A stretch of DNA of 64,000 nt from CALMKX01 sp036274895 (GTDB taxonomy: Bacteria > Acidobacteriota > Thermoanaerobaculia > Multivoradales > SZUA-115). A model generated the notes under the pieces. The model was given only the letters and a program-made list of their open reading frames with translations, ran no database searches and had not been told where the DNA came from. Position numbers and translations under genes: made by a program. Within the stretch, counting starts at the first letter, position 1, and each line of letters begins with the position of its first letter. The stretch lies in the NCBI GenBank assembly GCA_036274895.1, contig DASUEU010000009.1, positions 52,167-116,166 of the forward strand, written 5' to 3'. Shown here in pieces: positions 63,508-64,000 of the stretch.

Positions 63508-64000
63508 TCGGCGCAGTCTTCTTCCTCGATGGTCAGATTCTGGTTGGTGAACACGCAGATGGAGCCGGCGATGTTCAGCGCGGTCTCGGTGATCTCGCGG
63601 GCGGACAGTTCGGTCTTCTGCAGCAGGGCCATGGCCGCGGCCTGGGCGAAGCCGCCGCCGGAGCCCATGGCGATCAGGCCGTGCTCGGGCTCCACAACGT
63701 CGCCGTTGCCGGTGATGATCAAGGAGGCGTCCTTGTTGGCCACCGCCAGCATGGCTTCCAGGCGGCTCAGCGAGCGGTCGGTGCGCCAGTCCTTGGCCAG
63801 CTCGACAGCGGCGCGCACCAGGTGACCCTGATGCTTCTCCAACTGGCCCTCGAAACGCTCGAACAGGGTGAAGGCGTCGGCGGTGGCGCCGGCGAAGCCG
63901 GCCAGCACCTGGCCGTGGTACAGGCGGCGCACCTTCTTGGCGTTGCCTTTCATCACGGTGTTGCCGAGCGATACCTGGCCGTCGCCGCCCATGACGACTT
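63504..64000 (-). CDS. hslV: HslV peptidase subunit, N terminus beyond the window
   Basis: About 164 residues of HslV are visible, ending with [15 protein letters not shown]. The N-terminal catalytic Thr lies outside the right edge; the visible part opens [20 protein letters not shown]. The text [20 protein letters not shown] and the [18 protein letters not shown] segment resemble gammaproteobacterial HslV closely. It forms the proteolytic core with HslU. The stop overlaps hslU by 4 bp. Confidence 0.93.
   Translation of the reverse strand, partial: [164 protein letters not shown]

Overview
The window looks like a chromosomal segment of a GC-rich, Gram-negative bacterium. The best guess is an acidobacterium of the Thermoanaerobaculia type. 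The reasons are an Oar-like TonB receptor with a carboxypeptidase-type N-terminal domain, pilins whose N-terminal helix runs on into a Q-K-R-T-M-G-D-I segment, full LPS core genes, and very high GC with short intergenic gaps. The phylum is an inference from recalled family resemblance, not a computed placement. No tRNA, rRNA or CRISPR array was seen.

Layout. (1) 0-15.7 kb is a type IV pilus regulation and minor-pilin block: an NtrC-type response regulator (partial), then on the minus strand an FxLYD-like protein, PilY1, PilX, PilW, PilV and FimT, a PilS-like kinase, the prepilin peptidase PilD, and two type IVa-like pilins each paired with an M20 metallopeptidase. Both pilins have near-consensus sigma-54 promoters with upstream TGACA repeats, which fits control by the flanking kinase and regulator. 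(2) 15.7-21.6 kb is an envelope and glycan block: DegT-type aminotransferase, GT-C-like membrane protein, membrane sulfatase/phosphotransferase, and a UbiA-type decaprenyl-phosphate phosphoribosyltransferase. (3) 21.6-28.4 kb holds a biotin-dependent acyl-CoA carboxylase pair, a small membrane protein, a toxin-antitoxin pair whose toxin is frameshifted, an orphan RHH protein, and a kdtA-lpxK-lpxL operon. (4) 28.4-40.9 kb is one long plus-strand operon: ECF sigma factor, anti-sigma factor, a short exported protein, PilC, PilB, PilM, PilN, PilO, PilP, a secretin with a C-terminal cohesin-like domain, three pseudopilins and dut, closed by a hairpin terminator.

(5) 40.9-45.8 kb is the accessory region. 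It holds REP-like repeats and a tyrosine recombinase, then a 2.7 kb segment bounded by perfect 19-bp inverted repeats and visibly less GC-rich than its surroundings. That segment carries a split lycopene-cyclase-like pair, a two-helix protein of unknown function and an SSS-like transporter. A MntA-like nucleotidyltransferase with a decayed HepT-like remnant follows. (6) 45.8-64 kb is mostly housekeeping: a phosphoesterase, the large TonB receptor, SDR, NUDIX, AlgH, aconitase, an NAD-epimerase, QueD/QueE, citrate synthase, ApbE, DapF, an Fn3 lipoprotein and HslU/HslV.

Two genome-wide signals stand out. Many first genes of operons have a -10-like hexamer 6-12 nt before the start codon and no Shine-Dalgarno, which suggests frequent leaderless transcription. 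At the right edge, HslV and the first ~100 codons of HslU look gammaproteobacterial while the rest of HslU does not, suggesting a mosaic locus or an assembly junction.
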